A stretch of DNA of 64,000 bases from Schauerella aestuarii (GCF_009866805.1 NZ_SIZW01000039.1:496001-560000); one strand, 5' to 3'. Shown: positions 45,725-55,410, numbered from the stretch's first letter. Made by a program: numbers and translations. Notes: generated by a model from the sequence alone, not told the origin.

Positions 45725-47335
45725 TCAGGGCATCACGACGCTACGAAGATCCATCACGTCGTCGGCGCGTTGCACGACCTTGATGGTGTCCTTCACGCCC
45801 CACGACATCGGTTGCTGATGCAGCGGCAGATAACCCCAATCGGTGCGCACGATCTCGAAGGCTTCCTTGATCATGGCATTGCGCTTGACCTGATCGGTCT
45901 CCACACCCACCTTGGCCGTCAGCTCGTCGACCTTGGGATTGCAATAGCCCCCCAGGTTGAACTGGCCGGCCGATGTCTTGGGATCGCGGCAGGTCACGAG
46001 GTTGAGCAGCGCGTTGTGCGCGTCGATCGAGCTCGGCGTCCAACCCAGCATGTACATGCTGGTCTGGTTGCCGGCCTGCGGCAGGATCTTGCCGAAATAC
46101 TTCGACTTGGTCTGCGCCAGCAGGTTGATCTTGATGCCTACGCGCGCCAGCATCGAGGCGACCGCCTGGCAGACCTTTTCGTCATTGACGTAGCGGTCGT
46201 TCGGGCAATCCATCGTCACTTCGAAACCCTGCGGATATCCGGCATCCACCAGCAGCTTCTTCGCCTTTTCGACGTCGGGCTTGATCGGCGCACCGTACGA
46301 GTCGGCATAGCCGTTGATGGCCGTGGCCACGAGCGACCCCAGCGGCTTGGCGGCGCCGCGCATGATCTTGTCGTTGATGGCCTTGGTATCCACGGCCAGC
46401 ACGACCGCTTCACGCACCCGCACATCCTTGAACGGGTTTTTGCCCTTGATGTTCGAGAACAGCAGCTCGTCGCGGCTTTGATCCATCCCGATGAAGATCG
46501 CGCGCGCTTCGGCACCCGTCAACGGTTTCACGCCTTTCGCGTCTTCAAGCCGCTTCCAGTCTTGCACCGGCACCGGAATCACCGCATCCATTTCGCCTGA
46601 AATCAACGCGGCCACGCGCGTCGCTTCCTGGGTGATCGGCTGGAAAATGACTTCGTCCACATTGGTGGCGATCTTGTCCTTGCCCCAGTAGCCGTCGAAG
46701 CGCTTCATCGTCGTGCGAATGTCGGGCTGGCGCGACGTCACCATGAAGGGGCCGGTGCCGTTCGAATTCAAATTGGCAAAGTTGCCCTGGTTGTCGCCCT
46801 TGGCGTTGGTCGCCTCGGTGGTCTTGTTCTTTTCCGACCACGGTTTGCTCATGATGAACAGGTATACCCATTCGCGCGGCAGGATGGGGTTGGGCGTGGG
46901 CGTGGTGACTTCGATCGTGTAGTCGTCGATCTTCTTGATATCGGCGGCCTTGGCACCATACGCCTTCATGTCCGAGCCCGGCGTCAGGCTGCGCTTCCAC
47001 GAAAAGATCACGTCGTCGGCATTGAACGGCGTGCCGTCATGAAACTTCACGCCCTGGCGCAGCTTGAAGACCCACTTCGTGGGCTCGGGATTCTCCCAGC
47101 TCGTGGCCAGCGCGGGTACCAGCTTCAGTTCGCCGTCATAAGCCACCAGGGGTTCGTAGATGTTGTTTTGGAAACCCAACGTGAACGTCTCGTTCAGCGC
47201 CATCGGATCGAGCGACATCGCATCGCCCTGATAGGCCCAACGGAACGTCTTGGTCTCGGCGGCATGCGCCAGGCCGGTGGCAACAACGAGGGCGGCGGCC
47301 AGCGCCGATCGCTTCAGCAACGTGGAAGTACGCAT
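45725..47335 (-). CDS. Peptide-type ABC transporter solute-binding protein (SBP_bac_5)
   Basis: A 536-residue periplasmic receptor. The signal peptide ends at GLAHA-AETK. The family 5 pattern is clear: FRWAYQGDAMSLDPMALNE, YEPLVAYDGELKLVPALATSWENPEPTKWVFKLRQGVKFHDGTPFNADDVIFSWKR, and a late Cys pair CRDP..GYCNPKVDEL. GGAG lies 11 bases before the ATG. First gene of the importer operon; a 594-bp non-coding region lies upstream. The ligand (peptide, opine or similar) cannot be read from sequence. Confidence 0.94.
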   Translation of the reverse strand: MRTSTLLKRSALAAALVVATGLAHAAETKTFRWAYQGDAMSLDPMALNETFTLGFQNNIYEPLVAYDGELKLVPALATSWENPEPTKWVFKLRQGVKFHDGTPFNADDVIFSWKRSLTPGSDMKAYGAKAADIKKIDDYTIEVTTPTPNPILPREWVYLFIMSKPWSEKNKTTEATNAKGDNQGNFANLNSNGTGPFMVTSRQPDIRTTMKRFDGYWGKDKIATNVDEVIFQPITQEATRVAALISGEMDAVIPVPVQDWKRLEDAKGVKPLTGAEARAIFIGMDQSRDELLFSNIKGKNPFKDVRVREAVVLAVDTKAINDKIMRGAAKPLGSLVATAINGYADSYGAPIKPDVEKAKKLLVDAGYPQGFEVTMDCPNDRYVNDEKVCQAVASMLARVGIKINLLAQTKSKYFGKILPQAGNQTSMYMLGWTPSSIDAHNALLNLVTCRDPKTSAGQFNLGGYCNPKVDELTAKVGVETDQVKRNAMIKEAFEIVRTDWGYLPLHQQPMSWGVKDTIKVVQRADDVMDLRSVVMP

Positions 47336-47929
47336 GGTCTGGGGTGCTCCTTTGGCGCTCGCGGCGCGATCTTCGTCGGATATTCCTTGGCGCTCGAGAC
47401 ACGAATGTCGGCCAGGGGTTGGTGGGTGCAGCAAAAAGCTATGAGGGATGCTGGCTGCGCGTGGCCGAATGCGGCGCGAACGCATGGCGCGCAGCGGAAA
47501 ACGGAGGGGCGGCAGGCATGTTGTGGCGCGCGGTGCGCCCAGCATCGGTCGACGCACCAGGCGTCGGCTCGGCAAATGGGATCGCGGTGAGGGCGGCGAA
47601 AGGCGGGCGGTAACGCGTCGCTGTGTAGAGGGTGAACACGACAGGAAACTTCTGATGCACGGTGAACAACTCTCTAAGACATTTGGCTTTGCCGCAGATC
47701 GAGGATCACCCGACTACGTAAAAAATCATCTTATAGATGCACCAATTGCAACGTCAATTTGGGTTTACCCGCGCCGTAGCGGGCGGCGCAGCGCGATGTG
47801 AGGGGTTTGATATTGGCCGCGCGGGCGAACCGTCCGTCGCTGGTACCGCGCCTGAGCGGGCAACGATGACGCCGCGCGCGGCGCACGGCGTGCTGGGTAT
47901 GATCGGTGTCCAACCAGGAGACCTTTTTC
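47336..47929. other. Intergenic region between divergent genes
   Basis: This 594-bp stretch separates the ABC solute receptor gene and the acetyltransferase gene. It must hold both promoters. The part 47640-47760 is richer in A and T than its surroundings (for example TAAAAAATCATCTTATAGATG near 47717), which fits promoter DNA. The left part has only open frames without ribosome binding sites or family features. I see no RNA gene or clear operator. Confidence 0.5.
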
Positions 47930-48478
47930 ATGCCCACAGAGAAGCAAAAGATGTTGGCCGGCGAGATGTACGATCCCGGCGATCCCGAACTGCAGAATGA
48001 TCTGGCCGAGAACATGGCGTGGATGGTGCGCTACAACGCCGCCCTTGGCATGCACCGCGATCAGCGCCGCGAACTGCTGCGTGAGCGCTTGAAAGCGGTA
48101 GGCGACGGCACTACCGTGCGTCCGCCCTTCCATTGCGATTACGGCTTCAACATCACGCTGGGCGAGGGGGTGTTCTTCAATTTCAACTGCGTGATCCTCG
48201 ACGTCGTCAGTGTGACGGTGGGTGATAAAACGCAGATTGGCCCTGGCGTGCAGATTCTCACGGCCGATCATCCGCGCGACGCGGCAAGCCGCGAGCAGGG
48301 CATCGAGTTCGGCCGGCCGATCAGCATCGGACGCAATGTATGGATCGGCGCGGGCGCCATCATCCTGCCTGGCGTTACCGTGGGCGACGATGCGTTGATC
48401 GGTGCCGGGAGTGTGGTCACCCGCGATGTGCCGGCCGGTGCTACCGTCGTCGGCAACCCGGCGCGCGTTCGCGGATAG
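47930..48478 (+). CDS. maa: Sugar O-acetyltransferase (maltose/nodulation LacA-NodL type)
   Basis: A 182-residue left-handed beta-helix acetyltransferase. The N-terminal mac domain (KQKMLAGEMYDPGDPEL) is followed by hexapeptide repeats: PPFHCDYGFNITLGEGVFFNFNCVILD, TADHPRD with the catalytic His, RPISIGRNVWIGAGAIILPGVTVGDDALIGAGSVVTRDVP. It uses acetyl-CoA on maltose, glucose or galactosides. AGGAG precedes the ATG at 47930. Monocistronic. Confidence 0.92.
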   Translation: MPTEKQKMLAGEMYDPGDPELQNDLAENMAWMVRYNAALGMHRDQRRELLRERLKAVGDGTTVRPPFHCDYGFNITLGEGVFFNFNCVILDVVSVTVGDKTQIGPGVQILTADHPRDAASREQGIEFGRPISIGRNVWIGAGAIILPGVTVGDDALIGAGSVVTRDVPAGATVVGNPARVRG

Positions 48479-48514
48479 AAAGACTTCGAAGTTGAACGTT
48501 CGCGTGCGCGAAGC

Positions 48515-48547
48515 GCCGGTGGGCCCGCAGACCGCGCGCCCACCGGC
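48515..48547. terminator. GC-rich hairpin between convergent genes
   Basis: GCCGGTGGGC (48515-48524) pairs with GCCCACCGGC (48538-48547), 36 bp after the acetyltransferase stop and just before the stop of the small minus-strand protein. No T-tract is present, so its action as terminator is uncertain. Confidence 0.5.
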
Positions 48548-48553
48548 CAATCA

Positions 48554-48730
48554 CTACTTGGCGGGCTTGTCCTTGCCGCGGCTCGTGCTTTCCGAATCGT
48601 GCGTGCGCAAAAAGCCGCTCAAGGTTTCATCCTCGTGCTGCGGCCGGTCATCGGCATGGGGCGGGGGATCGTCATTCACGCCCGTGGGCGCCTGCGGGTC
48701 TTTTTGTGTATCGGGCTTCGGATCGGTCAT
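48554..48730 (-). CDS. Small hydrophilic hypothetical protein
   Basis: A 58-residue protein rich in Asp, Pro, Lys and His (TDPKPDTQKDPQAPTG ... HDSESTSRGKDKPAK). It has no hydrophobic segment and is likely disordered. GGAGAACGCC directly before the ATG is a good ribosome binding site and is the main reason to accept it. It lies 50 bp downstream of the thioredoxin gene on the same strand. Unknown function. Confidence 0.6.
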   Translation of the reverse strand: MTDPKPDTQKDPQAPTGVNDDPPPHADDRPQHEDETLSGFLRTHDSESTSRGKDKPAK

Positions 48731-48780
48731 GGCGTTCTCCAGGTGTGTACCGGGTCGCGCAAGGGCCGTGCCGCACTGCA

Positions 48781-49110
48781 TCAAGTGGGTGTCAGCGCCT
48801 TGAACGCCGCGCGGATGTCGTCCTGCCGCTGAGGCCGCACTAGGCGAGCCACTTCCTTGCCGTCGCGCAAGAACACCAGCGTGGGCCAGAGCGTCACCCG
48901 ATAAGCGCGGCCCAGCGGCCGACCTTTGCCGTCCTCCACCTTCAGGTGGCCAACTTCCGGATGATCGTCGAACACGGCGGCAATGAGCGGCTGCGCGGCG
49001 CGGCAGTGCCCGCACCAGCCCGTGCCGAACTCCAGTACGGTTGGTTGCGTGAGGGCGTCGACGTCGGCGCGCGTAGGTTCGACGACGGCATAGGTGTGGG
49101 TCATGGACAT
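48781..49110 (-). CDS. Thioredoxin-family protein
   Basis: A 109-residue thioredoxin fold with active site WCGHC (EFGTGWCGHCRAAQP) and the cis-Pro loop LWPTLVFLRDGKEVARLVRP. The family norm is WCGPC, so the middle dipeptide is GH as in protein disulfide isomerases and some bacterial thioredoxin-like proteins. No signal peptide, so it should act in the cytoplasm. GGAG lies eight bases before the first of two close ATG codons (MSMTHT). The HigA-type antitoxin gene ends 19 bp upstream. Confidence 0.9.
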   Translation of the reverse strand: MSMTHTYAVVEPTRADVDALTQPTVLEFGTGWCGHCRAAQPLIAAVFDDHPEVGHLKVEDGKGRPLGRAYRVTLWPTLVFLRDGKEVARLVRPQRQDDIRAAFKALTPT

Positions 49111-49129
49111 GGACTGGGCTCCGGCGGGG

Positions 49130-49465
49130 TTAGCCGTGCATGAGCAGCAAATGTCCGACCTGATCTTCCGTGGCGCGAATGCGGATCTCGATGTCGTATC
49201 CGAGACGATTCAAGCAATCCATAAGCTTTCGTTCTGAGAAGTTGGTGAAATCACCACGCAGGAGTGCCGACACTTTGGGCTGCGTCAGTCCCATTCGCTG
49301 GGCTGCATTCTTTTGCGTCAGGTTGCGATCACGTATGGCCTTGGTGATTTCACACACCAAGCCCGATTTAACTTTCAGACTTTCAGCGTCAGGCAAGCAA
49401 AGATCAGCAAATACGTTGCCGGAACTGATCTGAAACTCAGTGTGGTCGTTCGCTTTTCTTTTCAT
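49130..49465 (-). CDS. higA: HigA/XRE-type antitoxin
   Basis: A 111-residue DNA-binding antitoxin of the HTH_37/XRE type. The helix-turn-helix is NLTQKNAAQRMGLTQPKVSALLRGDFTNFS, followed by KLMDCLNRLGYDIEIRIRA, typical of antitoxins paired with Gp49-like toxins. Its start overlaps the toxin gene end by 29 bp, so the pair is translationally coupled with the toxin first, as in higBA. It is expected to neutralise the toxin and repress the shared promoter. Confidence 0.88.
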   Translation of the reverse strand: MKRKANDHTEFQISSGNVFADLCLPDAESLKVKSGLVCEITKAIRDRNLTQKNAAQRMGLTQPKVSALLRGDFTNFSERKLMDCLNRLGYDIEIRIRATEDQVGHLLLMHG

Positions 49466-49838
49466 TTTGGATCGCCTTCAGCTGGAAGATTGCCGTTTTT
49501 AGTCGTCGATTGATCAATGCCATGTCTTCTCTCGGCGTTTCGATTCCTGTTTTGCTTTTCTTCTGGAAAACATGAAGCACGACGATCACCTCAGGGAAGC
49601 GAATGAGGTAAGCCGCTCGAAACGTGCCTGAGCGGTCGGATACGACGATCTCGAGAACATCGCTGCCATGAAATCCCCTGAGCGCTTTGGCGGACGGAGC
49701 GCGCTCGCCCCTTTGAGCAGCATTCAACGCGTGGCCGATATGCGTGCGGACTTCCACTGGCAGTTTGTTGAGATCTTTCAGGGCGCTCCCCATCCAGAGG
49801 AGTGGACGTTCAATGCATCTTGGATGGGAATATACCAT
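49437..49838 (-). CDS. higB: HigB/Gp49-like RelE-superfamily toxin
   Basis: A 133-residue protein of the phage-derived Gp49-like (PF05973) family. Motifs: MGSALKDLNKLPVEVRTHIGHAL, AKALRGFHGSDVLEIVVSDRSGTFRAAYLIRF and VVLHVFQKKSKTGIETP, with basic residues suited to ribosome-dependent mRNA cleavage. First gene of the toxin-antitoxin pair. The local sequence is poorer in GC than its neighbours, a sign of horizontal gain. Upstream 49839-50061 contains its likely promoter (AATATTTCGATTTTTAAGG area) and that of the divergent TRAP receptor. Confidence 0.88.
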   Translation of the reverse strand: MVYSHPRCIERPLLWMGSALKDLNKLPVEVRTHIGHALNAAQRGERAPSAKALRGFHGSDVLEIVVSDRSGTFRAAYLIRFPEVIVVLHVFQKKSKTGIETPREDMALINRRLKTAIFQLKAIQNEKKSERPH

Positions 49839-50061
49839 TTCAGGAATATTTCGATTTTTAAGGTTGCCGGGTACGACACAACTTATGCGGGTGCATTAGG
49901 AAGTAATCCGCGCTGTGGAAAAACCGGACGATTTCGTGGCCTGCAGGCAACCCGGTTACAGCCTTCGAACTAGGCGTTTGTACGTCTGCCCGGCAGGGGC
50001 ATTCGTTCGTACACTGGTCCGTTCTCGGCAATCGGCCGGCGGCGTGGGCTTCGGGGGTGTC

Positions 50062-51120
50062 ATGAACAATCAACAGGGTTTTGAAATCGCAACGGTGGCG
50101 GCCGGTATCTATCGGCGGCGCGCGGTATTGGCGGTGGCGGCGGCCTTGCTGCTGATGACGTTGGCGGCGCAGGCGGCACCTGCGGTAAAAGCCACAGGCC
50201 GAGCGCCCGTCTCGCTCTCGATGGCCACCGAATACCCGGCGACCTCGATGCCGGGGCAGGGCGTGACCACCTTCGCCGAACTCGTCGAAAAGAAGACGCG
50301 GGGCGCCGTGACGATCAAGCCGAGCTTCGATGCTGCGGCCGGATTCAAATCCGGTGACATGATCGATGCCGTGGCCGCGCGCAAGGTGGATGCGGGCGAT
50401 GCCTTCGCGGGTGGCATGGCAAACAAGTACCCGATCTTCGCGGTGTCGTCGCTGCCGTTCCTGGCGGACTCGCTCAAGAAAGCCGTTGGCCTGAACAAAG
50501 CCGCCATGCCGACGTACCAAAAATTTTTCGCCGAGCATGGCCAGAAGTTGCTCTACACCACGCCGTGGCCCGCATCGGGCATCTGGTCCAAGGCCCCGGT
50601 GAACAGCGTGGCGGATCTGCAGGCGCTCAACATTCGCACTTATGACAACACCTCACAGGCCGTGATGACGCGTGCCGGTGCAAAGGCGGTCAATATCTCG
50701 TTTGCCGATGCCATGCCGCGAATTGCAGCGGGCGATGTGAATGCCGTGCTGTCGTCGGGCGATGGCGGTGCCGGGCGCAAGCTTTGGGAGCATCTGCCGC
50801 ACTTCACCGAGATCAACTACGCCATGCCGGTATCGGTAGCCACGATGAACCTCGAGGCTTACAAGGCGCTCGACCCGGCCGCGCGTGCGGCGATCGATGC
50901 TGCGGCGGCCGAAACCGAGAAGGCGCAATGGAAGCGCATCGAGACACGGCTGAAGGAAAACTACGACACCATGCGCAAGAACGGTGTGACGATCGACACC
51001 ACCGTACCCGCCGAGGTGAAGCAGGCGTTGACGCGTGCGTCGTCGGGTTCGGTCGCCGAATGGAAAACGGCGAATGCACCGGCCAGCACGGTGATCCTGA
51101 ATCGCTTCGGCGTGAAGTGA
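50062..51120 (+). CDS. TRAP transporter solute receptor (DctP-like)
   Basis: A 352-residue periplasmic receptor. The N-terminal YRRRAVLAVAAALLLMTLAAQA signal (cut into 20 or fewer: RRRAVLAVAAALLLM core) leads to LSMATEYPATSMPGQGVTTFAELVEKKT, AVSSLPFLADSLKK, NIRTYDN and the substrate-carboxylate Arg region typical of DctP. The Trp-rich PWPASGIWSKAPV segment is also a family mark. No DctQ or DctM gene is adjacent; a DctQM pair lies about 9 kb away at 59770-61558. A strong terminator follows at 51127. Confidence 0.9.
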   Translation: MNNQQGFEIATVAAGIYRRRAVLAVAAALLLMTLAAQAAPAVKATGRAPVSLSMATEYPATSMPGQGVTTFAELVEKKTRGAVTIKPSFDAAAGFKSGDMIDAVAARKVDAGDAFAGGMANKYPIFAVSSLPFLADSLKKAVGLNKAAMPTYQKFFAEHGQKLLYTTPWPASGIWSKAPVNSVADLQALNIRTYDNTSQAVMTRAGAKAVNISFADAMPRIAAGDVNAVLSSGDGGAGRKLWEHLPHFTEINYAMPVSVATMNLEAYKALDPAARAAIDAAAAETEKAQWKRIETRLKENYDTMRKNGVTIDTTVPAEVKQALTRASSGSVAEWKTANAPASTVILNRFGVK

Positions 51121-51126
51121 TCGAAC

Positions 51127-51150
51127 AAAAGGCGGCCGAGGCCGCCTTTT
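51127..51150. terminator. Bidirectional rho-independent terminator
   Basis: AAAAGGCGGC (51127-51136), loop CGAG, GCCGCCTTTT (51141-51150): a perfect 10-bp stem with A and T runs at its base, between the convergent TRAP receptor and autotransporter genes. Confidence 0.85.
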
Positions 51151-51208
51151 GCGTGATGCCCGTGTGCCGCATTCAGGATCGAGCGATCCCGGTGCGGCAC
51201 GCGTTCGA

Positions 51209-54200
51209 TCAGAACAGCACGTTCACGCGCGCGTTGACCGAGTTGGCGCGGGTGTCCGAACCGTATTGGCCTTGGTAGCCCACGCCGATGGTGGTGGCGC
51301 GACCGACCTTGAAGTCCATGCCGGCTTCGAGCACGGCAGCGTTCTTGGCGATCGGGGCACCGGCGGTCGAGAAGCTATCGCCGGTGGCGAAGGCCATGCG
51401 GGCCGAGGGCAGCGTGTCGCCATAGGCGTGACGCCAGCCCACCGAGCCGCGCAGCACGGCATCCACGCGCGACCACGGCAAGGCCGTCGAGGCACGCAGG
51501 CCCAACGTCGAGAACGTGGTGCTCATCGTGTCGCTATCGGCGCGCAGGGCGGCGGCGCCGCCGCTTTCAATGAAGCTGTCGCTGCGTTGGCGCACATACG
51601 CCACATTGGCGAACGGCTCGAACGCAGCCTGGCCGGCATCGATGCGATAGCCCAGGTCGGCAAATGCCTGGAAGGCGCGGGCGTCGTAGTCGGCTTTCAG
51701 CGAATCCGAGAAGCCGCCAAATGCCACCGAGCGCTTCGTTTCGACGTCGTGCCACGTGTAGCCCAGGCCACCGCGCAACGTGAACGCGTTCATCTTGCCG
51801 GCACCGTAGATCCCCAGGTGGTAGTTGTCGCTATCGCCCGAGGAGCGGCGGCTATCCACGTCGAAGCTCGAACGGCTGTAGCCCGCATAGGCACCTGCAC
51901 GCACGTTCGGGTTGAACGCGTGATCGGCTCCGATCAGGAAACCGCCGGTGTTGTTGGAGAGCTTGCCGGTGTTGTCGTCGCCCTGCGTGCGCGACCACGT
52001 GCCGAACGTTTGCGCCCAGGCGCCATTGCGCGTGGGAGCAGGCGAGGCCACCAGGCTGCGGGCCATGGCGGGCACGGGCGTGCCGTCATTGTCGAACATG
52101 GCGCGCATGCGATCGTTGACCGCGTTGCTCACGAGTTGCGTGCTGCCGATCAACGCACCACGCGTGGCGGCATGCTGCTCGCCCGACAACTGATTGAAGG
52201 CCGAGCGGGCTTCGTCCGCGCTCAACACCAGCACATTGTTGTAGAGCGCGAGCGACGCGCCGCTTTGCGCGAGCGTGCCCAAGGCGCCCGCCGTGTTCCA
52301 TTGGTTGCTGCTCTCGGCCACCGTCTGGAAGATGCCGGGCGTGGCCGAGCCGCCGGTGCCGGGCGTACCCGGATTGGTGGGCGTGCCAGGATTGCCGGGG
52401 GTGCCGGGATTACCGGGATCGCCTGGCGTGCCAGGATTCTCGGGTGTGCCGGGGTTGCCGGGATTTTCCGGCGTTCCCGGGTTGCCAGGGGTGCCCGGAT
52501 TGCCGCCCACGTCCTTCTGCGCGATCGACAGCACCACGTCGTTCGGGTTGTGAGCCAGCGACACGTCCAGGAAGGCCGACTTCGACACGGCTTGCGCAAA
52601 CGTGCCGGTGATCCCACCCGCCGAGCTCAAAATCGAATAGGTCTGGCCGGTCTGGTAGCTTTGCTGCGGGTCCAGGGCCGTGACGGCGACCGTCGTGCTG
52701 CCGTCCAGGCGGGTCTTGCCGGTGACGGCAATCTTGTCGCTGGCGCCGTTGCCCGCGATGTCGACCGCGTAATTGCCGCCGTTGAGGATGTCCAGGTCGC
52801 CCTGGATGTTCAACGTCCCGATGCCATTGTCGCCCGGGGAGATCGTGCCGCCGTCGCGAACTTGCGTGTAACCCAGTCGACCCGAGCCGCCCAATATACC
52901 GGTGCCGGTCACTTCGTTGCGGTTCGTGTAGTAGGTGTTGCCCAGGAAGTCCGTTTGCATACGGCCCGCTTCGGCATTGGCGATCAGCGTGCCGCCGTCG
53001 ACGACGAAACGGGTATAGCTGTAGTTGATGCTGTTGGACGGTTCGGTGTTGACCTGCGTCATGTTGCTGGCCAGGGTCAGCTTGCCGCCGCTCACTGCAA
53101 CCTCGCCCGAGAAGCGGTCGGCGTTGCCCGTCAGGGTGGTTTCGCCGGCGAACTGGTTGATGCGGCCTTCTTCCAGCAGCGTGTTGGCAAACACGTAGCC
53201 GGTATTCGTGTGGTTGAAGTTCAGATGCGAACGGCCCGTTCCGAACGTAATGTTCGTCGCCGGATCGATCGTGCCCGCAGCGGCAGCGGCCAGCGGCGAC
53301 GGTACCAACGTCCAGCTCGAAACATCCACGTCGCCACCGATCGTGAGGTTGCCGAAGCCTTCCGAGACGGCACTGCCTCGGCCGATCAGGATCCCTTCTT
53401 TGGCGCTCAGCGTTGCACCCTCGGCCACCGACAGATTGGCTTTCGAACTGGTGCTGTCACCCACCACCAGATAACGCGTGGTGGTGAGCGAGGAGCCCGC
53501 GCCGGTCAGTTGCGAACTGGTCTGCGCGCCGCTTGCGCCCAGCAACACGATGCTGCTGGTCACGTTCGCGGCGTTCTCGATGCGCAGATCGGCCGTGGCT
53601 TCGATCGTGCCGGTACTCGTCCACGTTGAACCCGTGCCGGTAATGACCATCGGGTTATTGATATTGGCGTAGGTCGTGAGTACGCTGCCGCCGTTCTCGA
53701 TGCGGAACACGCCGTTGTTGCCGCCTGCCAGCGCCAGATTTTCAGTGTCCAGCACCGAGCCCGCGCCCGTCACCACCAGTGAGCCCGATGCGGTGGCGCC
53801 GTACGTGATGTTGGTGTTCTTCACCGACACCTTGCCGCCATCTTCGATGCGCAGCGAACCCTTGCCGCCGCCCAACGTGGCGTCGTACGCGCCGCCGATG
53901 TACAGACTGTTTTCCAAGACGAAGTTGGTGCGGGGGATGATCCACTCCGATCCCGGGCCGCGCACGACCACATCGCCCGTCGAGCCGTTGTAGCGGCCGA
54001 TGAAGCCGCCCTTGCTGACAACGGTCGCGCCGCTGTCGATGATCAACGCGCTGTTGGGCAGATCTCGGCCAATGGTCAGCGTGCCGTCATAGGCGCGGTC
54101 CGAACTCCAGGTGGTCTGGGTGCCATCGAGAAGGCCATCCGCAGCGTGCGCGATGCTCATGCCGGCTGTCAGGCCAACCGTGGCAAATGACGGGAACAGC

Positions 54201-54262
54201 ACGGCGCTGGAAAGCAGACTGCTCAGCGCCGTTTTCTTGAATGTTTGTCGAGGGGCAATCAC
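51209..54262 (-). CDS. Type Va autotransporter with PGTP hinge
   Basis: A protein of about 1017 residues. The N-terminal signal peptide has the basic start [13 protein letters not shown] and ends near IAHAADG. The passenger (about residues 45-575) is made of repeats such as [31 protein letters not shown] and the autotransporter-associated strand motif [20 protein letters not shown], a beta-helix pattern. A Pro/Gly/Thr/Asn hinge follows, then the C-terminal beta-barrel (residues about 750-1017: [18 protein letters not shown] ... ending NARVNVLF). The GTG start has AGGATC upstream; an upstream ATG at 54370 would bury the signal. No protease or adhesin active site is seen; adhesion is a guess. 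Confidence 0.92.
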   Translation of the reverse strand: MIAPRQTFKKTALSSLLSSAVLFPSFATVGLTAGMSIAHAADGLLDGTQTTWSSDRAYDGTLTIGRDLPNSALIIDSGATVVSKGGFIGRYNGSTGDVVVRGPGSEWIIPRTNFVLENSLYIGGAYDATLGGGKGSLRIEDGGKVSVKNTNITYGATASGSLVVTGAGSVLDTENLALAGGNNGVFRIENGGSVLTTYANINNPMVITGTGSTWTSTGTIEATADLRIENAANVTSSIVLLGASGAQTSSQLTGAGSSLTTTRYLVVGDSTSSKANLSVAEGATLSAKEGILIGRGSAVSEGFGNLTIGGDVDVSSWTLVPSPLAAAAAGTIDPATNITFGTGRSHLNFNHTNTGYVFANTLLEEGRINQFAGETTLTGNADRFSGEVAVSGGKLTLASNMTQVNTEPSNSINYSYTRFVVDGGTLIANAEAGRMQTDFLGNTYYTNRNEVTGTGILGGSGRLGYTQVRDGGTISPGDNGIGTLNIQGDLDILNGGNYAVDIAGNGASDKIAVTGKTRLDGSTTVAVTALDPQQSYQTGQTYSILSSAGGITGTFAQAVSKSAFLDVSLAHNPNDVVLSIAQKDVGGNPGTPGNPGTPENPGNPGTPENPGTPGDPGNPGTPGNPGTPTNPGTPGTGGSATPGIFQTVAESSNQWNTAGALGTLAQSGASLALYNNVLVLSADEARSAFNQLSGEQHAATRGALIGSTQLVSNAVNDRMRAMFDNDGTPVPAMARSLVASPAPTRNGAWAQTFGTWSRTQGDDNTGKLSNNTGGFLIGADHAFNPNVRAGAYAGYSRSSFDVDSRRSSGDSDNYHLGIYGAGKMNAFTLRGGLGYTWHDVETKRSVAFGGFSDSLKADYDARAFQAFADLGYRIDAGQAAFEPFANVAYVRQRSDSFIESGGAAALRADSDTMSTTFSTLGLRASTALPWSRVDAVLRGSVGWRHAYGDTLPSARMAFATGDSFSTAGAPIAKNAAVLEAGMDFKVGRATTIGVGYQGQYGSDTRANSVNARVNVLF
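52350..52512 (-). repeat. In-frame PGTP/NPGTP coding repeat in autotransporter hinge
   Basis: About ten imperfect copies of a 5-6 codon unit encode [18 protein letters not shown] and similar blocks between passenger and barrel. The DNA units (for example GGATTGCCGGGGGTGCC on the plus strand) are alike enough to allow slippage or recombination, so the hinge length may vary among strains. Confidence 0.85.
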
Positions 54263-54747
54263 GAGGTGATCCTGTAAAGAAAAATGCGCGGATCGTGCCG
54301 AGGGACACTCGGCGGGGGTTACGCGCGGCGTAAACGGGTAGGAGGCATGGGAAAACGAAAAGCCATGCACGGCAAAGTGGCAGGCATGACTTTCGGCTTT
54401 TCGGCGGGGCCAAGGCTACGGCACGGCAACGCGTGCGTCATTAGTACGGATGGCATTAGTACAGATGTGCTATCGGCGCTTCGGGCGTTCTCGAGAATCA
54501 ACGCTGGCGCGGCTCTCCCGTACATTCAGACAAGAAATAATGTCGTTGCACTAGTACGCTTGCAGTAAACTCCCGGCTGTTTCATTTGGCTTGTAGTTGG
54601 GCGGGTTGGCCCATCACCCAGCGGTTCCTTCGGTCTTGTCATTGACGAAGAAAACACCGGCGCCGGAAAATAATGTGGCGCGCGGCAGACGCGATGTCGG
54701 TACCACCACAATCGCTCGCAGGGTCGTCAGGCCGGAGATAACGGGAC
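54263..54747. promoter_or_regulatory. Divergent promoter region of autotransporter and response regulator
   Basis: This 485-bp region separates the autotransporter and LuxR-type regulator starts. It contains two adjacent 15-bp direct repeats, CATTAGTACGGATGG (54439-54453) and CATTAGTACAGATGT (54454-54468), and a related half GCACTAGTAC at 54548-54557. No gene is convincing. The repeats are candidate regulator sites; which promoter they serve is unknown. Confidence 0.5.
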
Positions 54748-55410
54748 ATGAATGAGTTGGCAGTAGAAAACCGTGAGCCGGAGCGCATCATCGTGGCTGA
54801 CGATCATCCGGTATTTCGTGAAGGGATGCGGCGCATCGTTGAGCGATGCGTGCCCCAGGCGGTGGTTGAAGAGGCGGAAAGCCTCGAACACGTGTTGCGC
54901 CTCGCGCGCACCGGCCGCGCCCCGGAGGTGCTGATACTGGATCTGTTGTTTCCGGGATTTCAGCCGTCGACCTCGATCAGCGCGTTGCGTCAGGAGTTCA
55001 ATCGGAGCTCGATCATCATCGTCTCGATGGTGGATGACGAGCGCCAGATCAACGAGGTGATGGCTGCAGGGGCCGATGGCTTCATCGGCAAAGCCGTACC
55101 GCCGGACGAGATCGCCCAGGCCTTGCTGGCCATCCGCAATGGCGAGTTCGTCGTCAAATACAGTCGTTCGGGTTTGCATGTGCAAGCCGAAGCCGAACGC
55201 ATCCTGGCGCAGCTCACGCCCCGGCAGCACGATGTGCTGCGCCTGATCGTGGAAGGTCAGTCGAACAAGGGCATTGCGCGTGAACTCGACATCTCGCCCT
55301 TCACGGTGCGCATTCACGTATCGGCATTGTTGCGGGCGTTGAACGTCAGCACGCGTGCGGGCGCAGCGGCCTTCGGCGTGGGTGCCGGGGTCAATCGCAA
55401 CGTCAGGTAG
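54748..55410 (+). CDS. NarL/LuxR-type response regulator
   Basis: A 220-residue response regulator. The receiver has [16 protein letters not shown], phospho-Asp in [11 protein letters not shown], Ser in IIIVSMVDD and Lys in [10 protein letters not shown]. The C-terminal LuxR HTH is [48 protein letters not shown] precedes the ATG. It faces two tandem hybrid kinases (convergent, 49 bp between stops) and is divergent from the autotransporter gene, so it is the likely partner of the kinases and a candidate regulator of the autotransporter. Confidence 0.93.
   Translation: MNELAVENREPERIIVADDHPVFREGMRRIVERCVPQAVVEEAESLEHVLRLARTGRAPEVLILDLLFPGFQPSTSISALRQEFNRSSIIIVSMVDDERQINEVMAAGADGFIGKAVPPDEIAQALLAIRNGEFVVKYSRSGLHVQAEAERILAQLTPRQHDVLRLIVEGQSNKGIARELDISPFTVRIHVSALLRALNVSTRAGAAAFGVGAGVNRNVR

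Noticed and set aside
48554-49015. Longer form of the small minus-strand protein (153 codons)
   Set aside because: The upstream part overlaps the thioredoxin gene in another frame; the internal ATG at 48730 has the ribosome binding site.
52350-52512. Short-spaced repeat array that could suggest a CRISPR
   Set aside because: Units are 15-18 bp, lack unique spacers and stay in frame as PGTP codons of the autotransporter.
51149-53629. Very long plus-strand open frame (826 codons) opposite the autotransporter gene
   Set aside because: It is a composition shadow of the autotransporter: the minus-strand protein has signal peptide, repeats, hinge and barrel, while the plus-strand translation is His/Arg/Gly-rich with no domain and no ribosome binding site.
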